Shown piece after piece: positions 18,766 through 28,326 of a stretch of 64,000 nt of DNA. Source of the DNA: Thermoplasmata archaeon (GTDB lineage: Archaea > Thermoplasmatota > Thermoplasmata > Halarchaeoplasmatales > Halarchaeoplasmataceae); NCBI GenBank assembly GCA_003554965.1, contig PWHR01000037.1, positions 62,001-126,000 of the forward strand. Direction: 5' to 3'. The notes below the pieces were generated by a model, which searched no databases, had not been told where the DNA came from, and saw nothing but the letters and a program-made list of their open reading frames with translations. The stretch's first letter is position 1; each line of letters begins with the position of its first letter. The translations under genes were made by a program, and so were the position numbers.

Positions 18766-19644
18766 ATGACGGAAGAAGATAAAGAATTGTTTGCATCCGG
18801 TCACAGGATGTGTGCTGGGTGCGGTGAAGGAACTGCAATGCGAGCCATCTTGAACGTAGCGGGCCCCAACACGATAGCCACCGTAGCTACGGGATGTTTG
18901 GAAGTCACTACAACGGCTTATCCTCAAACTGCATGGGATATACCGCTGGTTCATGCAGCTTTCGAGAACGCTGCCAGCGTCGCTTCAGGTATCGAATCAG
19001 CTTTAAAACAGATGGGTGAGAAAGGAGAGACCAATATCATATCTTTTGCAGGTGACGGAGGTACTTTCGATATAGGATTCCAGGCATTGTCAGGTATGTT
19101 CGAAAGAAAGCACAATGTGACTCACATATGCTTGGATAATGAGGCATATATGAATACAGGAATCCAGCGCTGCAGCTCAACACCCTATGGCGCTTCTACC
19201 ACTACGTCCCCTTCTGGAGATGTGAGTATAGGTGAAGATAGACCCAAAAAACCACTAGCGAGGATCTCAGCGGCCCACGACATACCCTATGCTGCGACAG
19301 CCACTATAGCTTACATCGACGATTTAAAGAAGAAAGTAAAAAAGGCTTTAGAAGCCGACGGTCCCGCCCTTGTGCACGTTTTCGCTCCTTGCCCTACCGG
19401 TTGGAGGCACGGTAGCGATGACACTATAGAACTTTCGAAGCTAGTTGTTGAAACAGGTATATTCGTACTCTGGGAAGCGGAAGACGGCGAGATATGTGAT
19501 ATAAATATTACAAAGAAGCCGAAGGAAAGGAAACCTGTGGAAGAATATCTAAAGAAACAGAGAAGATTTGCACACCTCACCGATGAACACATCGAAAAGA
19601 TACAGAAAGAAGTGGACGAGAAGTGCGAGCAGTACGGCTTTTAA
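18766..19644 (+). CDS. porB: Pyruvate:ferredoxin oxidoreductase beta subunit
   Basis: HRMCAGCGEGTAMRAIL, FAGDGGTFDIGFQALSGMFERKHN, NEAYMNTGIQRCSSTPYGA. Confidence 0.93.
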   Translation: MTEEDKELFASGHRMCAGCGEGTAMRAILNVAGPNTIATVATGCLEVTTTAYPQTAWDIPLVHAAFENAASVASGIESALKQMGEKGETNIISFAGDGGTFDIGFQALSGMFERKHNVTHICLDNEAYMNTGIQRCSSTPYGASTTTSPSGDVSIGEDRPKKPLARISAAHDIPYAATATIAYIDDLKKKVKKALEADGPALVHVFAPCPTGWRHGSDDTIELSKLVVETGIFVLWEAEDGEICDINITKKPKERKPVEEYLKKQRRFAHLTDEHIEKIQKEVDEKCEQYGF

Positions 19645-19676
19645 AAACCCCTCTTTTACTTTTTTTCTTTTAGGTT

Positions 19677-19916
19677 TTACTCTTCTACCGTCTCGATAGA
19701 ATACGAAACATCGTATCCTTCGAGAGTGGCATGTATTTTATCGGCGAACCACACGGCTTCTTTTACTTCAGCACCGTCATCCCAATCATAGACCATGTCG
19801 TATTCGCCTTTCTGTGGTTCGAAGCCAAGACCGTGAAGAACGTCCATGACATCGGACGGTTTGGCTCCTTCGCTATTGAACATCAGCATTATGTAGGTCT
19901 TCATGGTATTAAACAA
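19677..19916 (-). CDS. Small conserved protein, unknown
   Basis: 79-aa ORF with coding-like composition between converging genes. Confidence 0.5.
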   Translation of the reverse strand: MFNTMKTYIMLMFNSEGAKPSDVMDVLHGLGFEPQKGEYDMVYDWDDGAEVKEAVWFADKIHATLEGYDVSYSIETVEE

Positions 19917-19960
19917 TAAAATTCCTATTATTAATCATTTGCCTTTGGTTTGCGAAGCAC

Positions 19961-20758
19961 TTAAAGCGGTTTGTCGGATTCTTCAGGCCTATTACCGAAA
20001 AGTTTGCATCCAACATAACCGAAGAATGCGGGTATCATTCTGATGAAATACCAAGGGGTGATCTGATGGTCCAGCATCTTGGCGGGTGAATACTTACTCC
20101 AAAGTTTTCCGTGTTTCATGGTCAATTGCTTTCGACCAAAACCGTTCCAAAATGCCTGCTTAAAGAACCCGTAGAAGCTCCCTCTTGTTCTATGGTATAC
20201 AATAGCGTCTTTATTGTATCCTATCGATGCGCCCGCTTCTACCGCTCTGAGGTTAAGATCGATATCCTCAGCGGTCTGAAACCAGGGATCGAATCCATCT
20301 ATCTTTTTGAACACCTCTTTATCGTAGAGAAGGTTACAGCTAGGATAGGTTATATCGTATCCTTTATAAAAGAGTTCGACTCTTTCTAACTCTTCGAAGC
20401 TGTGATAACCTATTGAAATGGTCTTTCCCGCAACGATGTCATACTCTTCTGCAGTCTTTCTCATCTCCTCTGCCCAGAATGGATTCACGATAGCATCGCC
20501 GTCTATGAAAGCCACTAGATCTCCTTCTGCCTTTTTCACACCGAAATTTCTCGATTTTCCTCTAGTTCCTCCATGGACGTAAAGATTCACAAAATCATAC
20601 TCTTTTGAGTATTCTTTAACGATCTCTTGGGTTCTATCCTCGCTGTGCGCGTCGACGACTATGATCTCGATAGGCGGCTCTTGAACTACCAGACTATCGA
20701 GAAGATCGGGCATATCTCTTTCTTCATCTTTGACCGTTATAACTATACTGATTAGCAT
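19961..20758 (-). CDS. Family 2 glycosyltransferase
   Basis: ISIVITVKDEERDMPDLLDSL, FIDGDAIVNPFWAEEM, FQTAEDIDLNLRA. Confidence 0.9.
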   Translation of the reverse strand: MLISIVITVKDEERDMPDLLDSLVVQEPPIEIIVVDAHSEDRTQEIVKEYSKEYDFVNLYVHGGTRGKSRNFGVKKAEGDLVAFIDGDAIVNPFWAEEMRKTAEEYDIVAGKTISIGYHSFEELERVELFYKGYDITYPSCNLLYDKEVFKKIDGFDPWFQTAEDIDLNLRAVEAGASIGYNKDAIVYHRTRGSFYGFFKQAFWNGFGRKQLTMKHGKLWSKYSPAKMLDHQITPWYFIRMIPAFFGYVGCKLFGNRPEESDKPL

Positions 20759-20878
20759 TTTTATCGAAGTTCCTGATCCTTTAACCTTTAATTATGGGTG
20801 CTCGTATTTAAAATACGCCCCCTCTCACTAGAGTCTAATCCCATAAATTAAATATTGTTGGACCTTAATTGATGAAAT

Positions 20879-21490
20879 ATGTTTACTCAGGAAGATGGCG
20901 AGAAGGCGGTTGCGCTAGCTCGAAGCGCTGTAGAGAGTGAAGTGAAAGGTGAGGATATTCCAGACTTAGAACTCCCGGATAAATTCAGTGAAAAGATGGG
21001 GGCTTTCGTTACCTTGAACAGGCATCCTTCAGAGGAATTGAGAGGCTGTATAGGCTATCCAGAACCCACGTTTCAACTCAAGGAAGCCATCATCCAAGGA
21101 GCAAAAAATGCAGCTCTTCAGGATCCACGTTTTCCCCGGCTGAAGGAAGAAGAACTTGATTCTGTGGTGGTCGAGGTCAGCTTATTGACACCGCCCGAAA
21201 AACTCGAATTTGACGAACCTGAAGAACTACCTAAGAAGATTGTCTGTGGTAAACACGGTTTGATCATTGCCAAAGGCGGTCGGAGAGGTCTACTCCTTCC
21301 CCAAGTCCCTGTTGATCAAGATTGGGATGAAGAACAATTTTTAGACCAAACCTGTAGGAAGGCCGGTTTGAGATCAAAAGAATGGAGAGAAGGAAACTGT
21401 GACCTGCAAGTTTTTAAAGGTGTAATCTTCGCAGAGATGAAACCTAATGGCGAAGTGATAAAAAGGGAAATTGGTAAGGATGATAATTAA
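20879..21490 (+). CDS. AMMECR1 domain protein
   Basis: AFVTLNRHPSEELRGCIGYPEP, LLLPQVPVDQDWDEEQFLDQTCRKAGL. Confidence 0.92.
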   Translation: MFTQEDGEKAVALARSAVESEVKGEDIPDLELPDKFSEKMGAFVTLNRHPSEELRGCIGYPEPTFQLKEAIIQGAKNAALQDPRFPRLKEEELDSVVVEVSLLTPPEKLEFDEPEELPKKIVCGKHGLIIAKGGRRGLLLPQVPVDQDWDEEQFLDQTCRKAGLRSKEWREGNCDLQVFKGVIFAEMKPNGEVIKREIGKDDN

Positions 21491-22724
21491 GGGGACCGCT
21501 TACGTAAAGGGCGAGTACGAAAATTGTTACATCGGGATCGAAGAGAAAAATATCGATTTTGTGAAAAAGAGTTTAAAAACTACGGAGGAAGTTAAAAAAT
21601 TCGATGGAGTTATCCTCCCAGCAGGAACCGATCTTCATGTCCACTTTAGAGATCCTGGTATGACAAAGAAGGAAGATTTTCACACGGGATCGATGAGTGC
21701 GGCTTGTGGTGGGATAACCACTGTGATGGATATGCCCAACACCGATCCTCCCACGAACACATATGGGAGGTTGAAAGAAAAGATAAAGATCGGGGAAAAC
21801 AAATCAGTGATCGATTTTGGACTCTATGGACTGCTGAGTGAAGAGATAGAGGATATGAAGGAACTGACCGATTTTTTTAAAGTTTATATGGCCCCCTCTA
21901 CCAGTGCCGAACGTTTAGAGGAAGCAGAACTTATGGGCTTACTGCAGAAAGCTGGGTCGTTAGGGGCAAAAGTCGCGTTTCACTGTGAAGACGAAAACTT
22001 CTTTGAGGAGGACTCTTTCGAAGATCTTTCGGAGTTCAACAAAAGTCGGCCGCTTGAGAGCGAACTCAACTGTATAGATAAACTAGATGATCTGCCCTGT
22101 GAAGAAAAGTACATATGCCATCTCACAACGAGAGAATCCCTGGAACGAGTGGACGACCTAGGATACATCGGAGAGGCGACCCCTCATCATCTGTTTTTGA
22201 GTACGGACGCTTTTCTGGGCCCCTACGGCAAAGTGAATCCTCCCTTAAGGAGCCACATGAAACAGTATGAGCTTTGGGAAGACTTTGAGAGAGGAAGATT
22301 AGATATAGTGGCTAGTGATCATGCCCCACATCTAGAAAAGGAGAAAGAGGAAATTAAACAAGCTCCTTCTGGCGTGCCTGGCGTGGAGACGATGTATCCT
22401 CTACTTCTAAACGAGGTAGCAAGGGGCAGGGTCTCGATCTCCAACGTGATCGATATGGTAGCTTTGAATCCCGCTAAGCGATTGGGGTTGAAAAAGGGTA
22501 AGATAGAAGAAGGATACAGATCTGACCTCATTCAGATCGAATTCCGTGATAATGAACCTATCGATAGCGATAAATTACACTACAAATGTGGATGGACTCC
22601 TTTCGAAGGCTTTCAGGGCATCTTCCCTAAAAAGGTTTTGTCGAAGGGTGAAGTCATAGTCGAGGACAAACAGTTTGTAGGAGAGAAGGGGGAAGGAGAA
22701 TACTTGAAGAAAAATAACATATAA
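21471..22724 (+). CDS. pyrC: Dihydroorotase
   Basis: PAGTDLHVHFRDPGMTKKEDFHTGSMSAACGGITTVMDMPNTDPPT, ASDHAPH. Confidence 0.92.
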   Translation: MVRMIIKGTAYVKGEYENCYIGIEEKNIDFVKKSLKTTEEVKKFDGVILPAGTDLHVHFRDPGMTKKEDFHTGSMSAACGGITTVMDMPNTDPPTNTYGRLKEKIKIGENKSVIDFGLYGLLSEEIEDMKELTDFFKVYMAPSTSAERLEEAELMGLLQKAGSLGAKVAFHCEDENFFEEDSFEDLSEFNKSRPLESELNCIDKLDDLPCEEKYICHLTTRESLERVDDLGYIGEATPHHLFLSTDAFLGPYGKVNPPLRSHMKQYELWEDFERGRLDIVASDHAPHLEKEKEEIKQAPSGVPGVETMYPLLLNEVARGRVSISNVIDMVALNPAKRLGLKKGKIEEGYRSDLIQIEFRDNEPIDSDKLHYKCGWTPFEGFQGIFPKKVLSKGEVIVEDKQFVGEKGEGEYLKKNNI

Positions 22725-22772
22725 CTTGTCTTAATGAATGATATATAGTACAAGATATAGGAGCGTGTAAAA

Positions 22773-23753
22773 TTGACTAAAGAAACTTATGTGGAAGACC
22801 TGATCGAAGGGGATGAGATAAACGACAGATTTGCCATAAAAGAAAAAAAACCACCGAAGGAATACACGAAGGGATGGTTCTTCAAACTTATCGTGGGAGA
22901 TAAGACTGGAAAGATACCTCTAGTCTATTGGGGAGGATCTGACGAAAGAGAGGTCCGTCAGCTTTATGAGGGACTAAAGGGAGGGGACGTGATCAAGGTT
23001 AGAGGGGTGGTTAGTTCTTTCAAGGGGGAGGAACAGATATCTATAAACGAGAAAGAACTGCACGGTATCGAAAGGGTAAGATGCGGTGAATACGAGGAGG
23101 CGGAATATATCCCTTCTACAAAGAAAGATGTAGAAAATATGTTCTCAAAACTTCTCCAGTTAGCTAGAACTATCGATGATGAGAACCTTTATGAACTTGT
23201 TTCATCCTTTTTGAAGGATGAAGATTTCGTAGGGAGTTTCAAACAAGCTCCTTACAGTAAGAGATATGCTTACAACTATCTGGGTGGCCTTCTTGAACAT
23301 ACCTTGATAGAGAGCAAAATCGCCGCCAACATCGCCGATATTTATGATGAGCTGGACAGGGACTTACTTCTTGCATCGGCGATCGTACATGATTTTGGTA
23401 AGGTAAGGGAATACAATACGACCACATCTATAGAACTCACAAACGAGGCCCAGCTCGTGGGTCATACCGTGATGTGCGAGAGGATGATAAACGAGAGGAT
23501 AGAAAGCATACCGGACTTTCCGGAGGAGTTAAAATTAAAACTTGCCCATATCGTTCTATCACACCACGGCGATTACGAATGGGGTAGTCCACGGAGTCCT
23601 AGGACGGAGGAGGCTGTAGCACTTCATCATATCGATCTTTTGGCAGTTAGGCTGAGCGGCTTCATCCAGGCCAAAGAAGAGTTAGATCCAGAAGACGAAG
23701 AGATGATCTATGTTTCTAAGGAAGGCGTACAGAGACCTATATTCAACAGATGA
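22773..23753 (+). CDS. OB-fold + HD domain nuclease/phosphohydrolase (YhaM-like)
   Basis: GDKTGKIPLVYWGG (OB), GGLLEHTLIESKIAANIADIY...LASAIVHDFGKVREY (HD). Confidence 0.85.
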   Translation: MTKETYVEDLIEGDEINDRFAIKEKKPPKEYTKGWFFKLIVGDKTGKIPLVYWGGSDEREVRQLYEGLKGGDVIKVRGVVSSFKGEEQISINEKELHGIERVRCGEYEEAEYIPSTKKDVENMFSKLLQLARTIDDENLYELVSSFLKDEDFVGSFKQAPYSKRYAYNYLGGLLEHTLIESKIAANIADIYDELDRDLLLASAIVHDFGKVREYNTTTSIELTNEAQLVGHTVMCERMINERIESIPDFPEELKLKLAHIVLSHHGDYEWGSPRSPRTEEAVALHHIDLLAVRLSGFIQAKEELDPEDEEMIYVSKEGVQRPIFNR

Positions 23754-23762
23754 CGATCTTCC

Positions 23763-24530
23763 TCAACCTTCTTTAGATATATCGAATCCACAGCTTTTAA
23801 GTATCTCGAGCTGATCATCAAGATCATCATACCACTGACCCCACTTACGTGATATGTGCTCTGTCCAACTGTAGTCCTCGTAAGTGAACGTCTCCTCATC
23901 CTTTTCTTTCAAAGATATCATGGCATCGAGATTGCGGTAATAATCTTCTTTTAGGAAGCCTTCGTCCATTTTTTCTTTTGCCTCTTCCACTTTTTCGTCA
24001 TCCAACTCAGGATATTGATCTTCGAAAAGAACGAAATCCAATGGATAGCGCGGTCTAACTGGTGGATCTTCTGCAGGATATCCTACGACCAGCTGAACCA
24101 TAGGGAAGACCTTTTCAGGTAGTTCGTACTTCCCCTTGAGACTTTTGGCGGTTCTTATAGGAGCACCCAGATAACAGGGCCCCAATCCCATGCTCTCCGC
24201 TGCGATGACCATGTTCTGAGCAAAGTAGGATGCATCCTGTAATCCAAAGAGGAGCATCGATAGATCATTAGTGACGATTTCCCATCCTCTCTTTTCCATG
24301 ATCTTTTCCAATTTATGTATATCTACACAGATAGTGAAAAGGACCGGTGCCTGGAAAGGCAGGTTTTCTTCTTCTTTTTCTACTATGACACTGTACATCT
24401 GAGATACAAATGGAGCCTGTTGTCCGGCTTTAACTATTTTTTCTATCTTTTCATCTTCGACTTTTCTATCTTCGTATTCTCTTATAGAACGATGACTCAA
24501 GAGAGTACCTATAGTTGGATTCTCTTTCAT
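23763..24530 (-). CDS. Nitroreductase family protein
   Basis: LLSHRSIREYEDRKVEDEKIEKIVKAGQQAP, AAESMGLGPCYLGAPI. Confidence 0.87.
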   Translation of the reverse strand: MKENPTIGTLLSHRSIREYEDRKVEDEKIEKIVKAGQQAPFVSQMYSVIVEKEEENLPFQAPVLFTICVDIHKLEKIMEKRGWEIVTNDLSMLLFGLQDASYFAQNMVIAAESMGLGPCYLGAPIRTAKSLKGKYELPEKVFPMVQLVVGYPAEDPPVRPRYPLDFVLFEDQYPELDDEKVEEAKEKMDEGFLKEDYYRNLDAMISLKEKDEETFTYEDYSWTEHISRKWGQWYDDLDDQLEILKSCGFDISKEG

Positions 24531-24644
24531 TTTAAACCTCGAGTTAAGATTTAGTTTTGTATATTTATTTTTAATGGTTATTACCTCCTCAAGATCAAAA
24601 GGTCAATTTTTAATAGTGGTCTGCATTAAGTATATTGGAAAAAG

Positions 24645-25085
24645 ATGAGTGCAGAAGAGGAAATAGAGTGCGAGAACTGCGGTGAGATGATACCTCCAGA
24701 AACAGAAGAATGTCCCAATTGTGGGGAGGATCAGACCGTGGAAAATGACAATTTATACGAACATGATAAGATAGAAAAGGCTATGGAAGCCCTCGATATG
24801 ATAGATGATGAGAGTTATCAGGTCAAAGGGGGAGACTCATCCTCTTTGGTTGAACGTCTCAAAGAATTAGCTCCTGACGATCTTCAGAAAAGAGAGAAGA
24901 GAACACCTCTCAGGAGTGAAGTTGAAAGAGAGGAGCTCGATTACAAAGATATGGATGAAGAAGAGGCGGAGGAACTAGAAGAAGAGATGGAGGAAGTCGT
25001 TGAATATGAGTGTCCATTGTGTGGAACGACGGTTAGTGAGGATGACGAAGAGTGCCCCGGTTGCGGAGCTGTATTTCAGGAGTGA
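24645..25085 (+). CDS. Double zinc-ribbon protein
   Basis: CENCGEMIPPETEECPNCG near N-terminus and CPLCGTTVSEDDEECPGCG near C-terminus separated by acidic linker. Confidence 0.75.
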   Translation: MSAEEEIECENCGEMIPPETEECPNCGEDQTVENDNLYEHDKIEKAMEALDMIDDESYQVKGGDSSSLVERLKELAPDDLQKREKRTPLRSEVEREELDYKDMDEEEAEELEEEMEEVVEYECPLCGTTVSEDDEECPGCGAVFQE

Positions 25086-25139
25086 GATTGAAAAAGGTTA
25101 ATATTGCATAAACACTCTCTTTTTTCGTCGTGATGCGAT

Positions 25140-26306
25140 ATGTTCGAAACAAGGGTAGTGAGTGAACTGAGTCAAAAAGAGATCAGAGATTTGCTTATAG
25201 ATCTCGGGTGTGATGATGAAGGTATCGAGATAATGGCACCTAAAGCAGAACATTTCATTATCTATGCAAAAAATTTGGATCCTAGAGCCGCGAATATAAC
25301 CAAGCAGGAATTCCTTTCGGCGGGTGGTGAAACAGCTGTAGCCTGGAAAACTTTAGACCTCTCGATCGAAAAGAGTGAAGTATTGATGATGGGTACACTT
25401 GCCCAGTATGAAAGGGTGATCAAGAAATTGAGAGCCCAACCCTTCGATCTCGAGATACTAGCTGAAGAGATTGAAAGATCTGTAGAATCATATAAAAACA
25501 GAATATATCCTTCAGATGGCGGATGCGAAATCATGGGCATTCTAAACGTGACCCCGGATTCTTTTTTCGATGGTGGACGATATGAAAGGACTGAAAAAGC
25601 AGTCGAAAGAGCTTTGCAGATGGAGAAAAACGGTGCCGACATCATAGACATCGGTGGTGAAAGTACGCGTCCAGGTAGCGAACGGGTGAGTATCGAAAAG
25701 GAGCTAGAAAGGGTCATCCCTGTAATCGAGGATTTGGCTCCAAGAATCGATATACCTCTTTCTATAGATACACATAAGCCCGAGGTTGCAGAGGAGGCGG
25801 TTAAAGCCGGCGCTGACATGATCAATGATGTGTTCGGATTAAGGACTGAAGGTATGGCTAAAAAAGTCGCGGACCTTGGTGTACCTGTGGTGATAATGCA
25901 TATGCAGGGCAGACCAAAAAACATGCAGGAAAATCCTTCTTACCGAGATGTCATCACAGATATATCTACATTCTTTCTCCAGAGAATAAAGGAGGCAAAA
26001 GATGCTGGGATTGAAGATAATAATATCATCATCGATCCGGGCATTGGTTTCGGAAAGAGGTTGGAGCACAACTTGGAGATATTGAAGAGATTAAATGAAT
26101 TCACATCGTTCGGTTATCCAGTCCTACTGGGTGCTTCTAGAAAGAGCTTTCTTGGAGAGATCTTGGGAAAGAGGGCGGATGAAAGACTCTTTGGGTCTTT
26201 AGCTGTTGCAGCCTCAGCAGTTGAAAAAGGGGCATCCTATCTGAGAGTTCACGATGTAAAAGAGACTAGAGACGTGATAAAAACCGTAGAAGCTATCAGA
26301 GGATAG
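25140..26306 (+). CDS. folP: Dihydropteroate synthase family protein with N-terminal extension
   Basis: IMGILNVTPDSFFDGGRY, IIDIGGESTRPGSERVS, NIIIDPGIGFGKRLEHN. Confidence 0.88.
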   Translation: MFETRVVSELSQKEIRDLLIDLGCDDEGIEIMAPKAEHFIIYAKNLDPRAANITKQEFLSAGGETAVAWKTLDLSIEKSEVLMMGTLAQYERVIKKLRAQPFDLEILAEEIERSVESYKNRIYPSDGGCEIMGILNVTPDSFFDGGRYERTEKAVERALQMEKNGADIIDIGGESTRPGSERVSIEKELERVIPVIEDLAPRIDIPLSIDTHKPEVAEEAVKAGADMINDVFGLRTEGMAKKVADLGVPVVIMHMQGRPKNMQENPSYRDVITDISTFFLQRIKEAKDAGIEDNNIIIDPGIGFGKRLEHNLEILKRLNEFTSFGYPVLLGASRKSFLGEILGKRADERLFGSLAVAASAVEKGASYLRVHDVKETRDVIKTVEAIRG

Positions 26307-26412
26307 AGGAATTGAATATGAGTTTTGAGCATCGGTTTGACAGGAAAAAATTATTGTGATAGTGTTAGTTAGGACAAATCCTTATATATCCGTTTCTACC
26401 TACCATGACGTG

Positions 26413-26505
26413 ATGGAACAAAATCTTTCGAATGGTCTTCGGATCGCCCGAAAGATAGTTTACTCAATACGCATAAAGAACGGATCGGATAAAATACCCA
26501 TGTGA
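26413..26505 (+). CDS. Possible 30-aa leader ORF upstream of nep1
   Basis: MEQNLSNGLRIARKIVYSIRIKNGSDKIPM; ATG ~24-31 nt downstream of ttatatat (26382-26389); stop 6 nt before nep1 ATG. Confidence 0.35.
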   Translation: MEQNLSNGLRIARKIVYSIRIKNGSDKIPM

Positions 26506-26510
26506 TAACC

Positions 26511-27050
26511 ATGTTGACACTAGTTTTGGCTGACTGCGAGATGGAATTGACCCCGGTCGGTATGGAATCGAAAGGCTTCAGACCCGATATGGTCCACTTT
26601 TCTCTCCTTCTAACTCAAGACTCGGGTCTTGCAGAAGAAAGAGAATTAAGAACAGTCGTTCACACAAGAGATGATAATATATTCTTGTTTGAGGCCGACG
26701 CGGAGATACCGGAGGATTTCAAAAAATTCAAAAAGATGATGCTCAGAGCAGTTAGAGGTGACACACCCCAAGGTGTTAGAGTTCTTCAAGGAGATCTTAT
26801 GGAATTTTTGGACAAGCAGATAGGTAGAGGAATAGTGATGACTCCAAAGGCACGAAAAGTCGATCCCACAGACCTCCTATCGAGGACCGAGGATTATATC
26901 GTTATAGTAGGTGGTTTTTCTGAAGGTGACTTTCGTTCACCGGTCTATGATTGGGCTGACGACAAAGTCTCCATTTCGGAAAGAGCGATGAAACCTTGGT
27001 CCGTCACAGCGGAAACTCTAGTGAGTTACAGGTACTGCTCCCTCGAATAA
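26511..27050 (+). CDS. nep1: rRNA small subunit pseudouridine methyltransferase Nep1 (SPOUT)
   Basis: LTLVLADCEMELTP, GGFSEGDFRSPV, ISERAMKPWSVTAETLVSYRY. Confidence 0.82.
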   Translation: MLTLVLADCEMELTPVGMESKGFRPDMVHFSLLLTQDSGLAEERELRTVVHTRDDNIFLFEADAEIPEDFKKFKKMMLRAVRGDTPQGVRVLQGDLMEFLDKQIGRGIVMTPKARKVDPTDLLSRTEDYIVIVGGFSEGDFRSPVYDWADDKVSISERAMKPWSVTAETLVSYRYCSLE

Positions 27051-27899
27051 TTTGGCAACGTTCTTGTCGAAGGGGACTCCCATCGTTTTAGAGACTGGTT
27101 TGCATTTACTCCTCGTGAGAAAAGCTATAGGTGAGTAATCGCTTTCTGAAAAAGATTCCCAATTAGCCATGCCCTTAGCGATTATAAGGTCGGCTTCTTT
27201 GAGTTTTTGCTCCACTTTTTCAGGCAGTAAGTCAAAATCTACTCCAACTGCAAAGCCTCCTGTGGTATCCACCTGGTCGGCTATATCATCTATATCGTAT
27301 TTCAGAGCATCTTTTATGGTCGCGTCGGTCAGGATAGGGGCTCCTTTCATGACTACGGTTAGATGAACGTCGTAATCTTTTATCTTTTTTAGGAGGAGAG
27401 TATCGAATACGATCTCTCCAGCATTGTCTGTGAAAAAAACTACCTTTTCTCCTTTTTGTAAGATGGCTTCTATCTTATCAGTATCATCGCATTCCAATCC
27501 CTCTTGGAGAAGGTTTTCAAATTCTTTTAGTAGATAATCTGCCGAAACTATATCATCCCGATATCCAAAATCTAAAACATTTCCAACGATGGAGACCAAA
27601 ATCATATCTCTCAAGGAGTCCCTATCTAGAATATTCTTCGCCTTTTCGAGCAGTTCTTCTGCATTGGCGTTGCTCTGCTTTTTCATCTCTAAATAGGGAT
27701 CATCGCACTCAAGGATTTCGTAAATTTTACCGTGGACCTTTGTCGCGACTTCTGCAGATACAGCTCCCGGTTCGAAATTCTCCTCCAATATCGGTAGAAC
27801 CTCTTCTATTACTTCTCTTTTTTTATCTTCGTCGACGATGCTGGTCTCGAAGAGGCCTCTTTTCAACAGGCATGGAACACATTCAGGATGTATCTCCAC
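27018..27899 (-). CDS. DUF89/ARMT1-like protein
   Basis: HPECVPCLLKRGLFE, VVFFTDNAGEIVFDTLLLKKI, IAKGMANWESFSE. Confidence 0.85.
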   Translation of the reverse strand: MEIHPECVPCLLKRGLFETSIVDEDKKREVIEEVLPILEENFEPGAVSAEVATKVHGKIYEILECDDPYLEMKKQSNANAEELLEKAKNILDRDSLRDMILVSIVGNVLDFGYRDDIVSADYLLKEFENLLQEGLECDDTDKIEAILQKGEKVVFFTDNAGEIVFDTLLLKKIKDYDVHLTVVMKGAPILTDATIKDALKYDIDDIADQVDTTGGFAVGVDFDLLPEKVEQKLKEADLIIAKGMANWESFSESDYSPIAFLTRSKCKPVSKTMGVPFDKNVAKLFEGAVPVTH

Positions 27900-28202
27900 T
27901 TATAATTCCCCACTAGAAAGTTTCTCGTTGATCTGTTCAGCGTTAAGGTGACCTTCAACAGTAATATCTACATCGTCTTCCTCAACACCTTCTAATTCAA
28001 CCAGATTCTTTTTTATACGGACGGCGAGCTGTACTCCTAGGGGGCAGAATGGGCTGGTCGGTGTGAAAGTGAGACTGACACTACCATCTTCGACTTCTAT
28101 ATCGGATATCAACCCCATCTCGTAGACGCTCGTTCCGGTCTCAGGATCTATGACCTGTTTCAATTTTTCTACAACTTCATCTTTTTCTGGCATGTTCTTC
28201 AC
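27900..28202 (-). CDS. MIP18/DUF59 family Fe-S assembly protein
   Basis: VIDPETGTSVYEMGLISDIEVEDGSVSLTFTPTSPFCPLG. Confidence 0.85.
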   Translation of the reverse strand: MKNMPEKDEVVEKLKQVIDPETGTSVYEMGLISDIEVEDGSVSLTFTPTSPFCPLGVQLAVRIKKNLVELEGVEEDDVDITVEGHLNAEQINEKLSSGEL

Positions 28203-28326
28203 CTCTGCGATATATTCTTGACTATAACTTATGACATCGAAGGCAGTATATAAATGAAAGGGGTTGGAGACAATTTCAAGGTCGGATCACCGAAGTTTTT
28301 ATTAGAAGGTCCTAAGTGTTCAAAAC

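Noticed and set aside
25262-25924. 220-aa antisense ORF opposite folP
   Set aside because: The sense strand encodes clear DHPS motifs; the antisense frame has no recognisable family.
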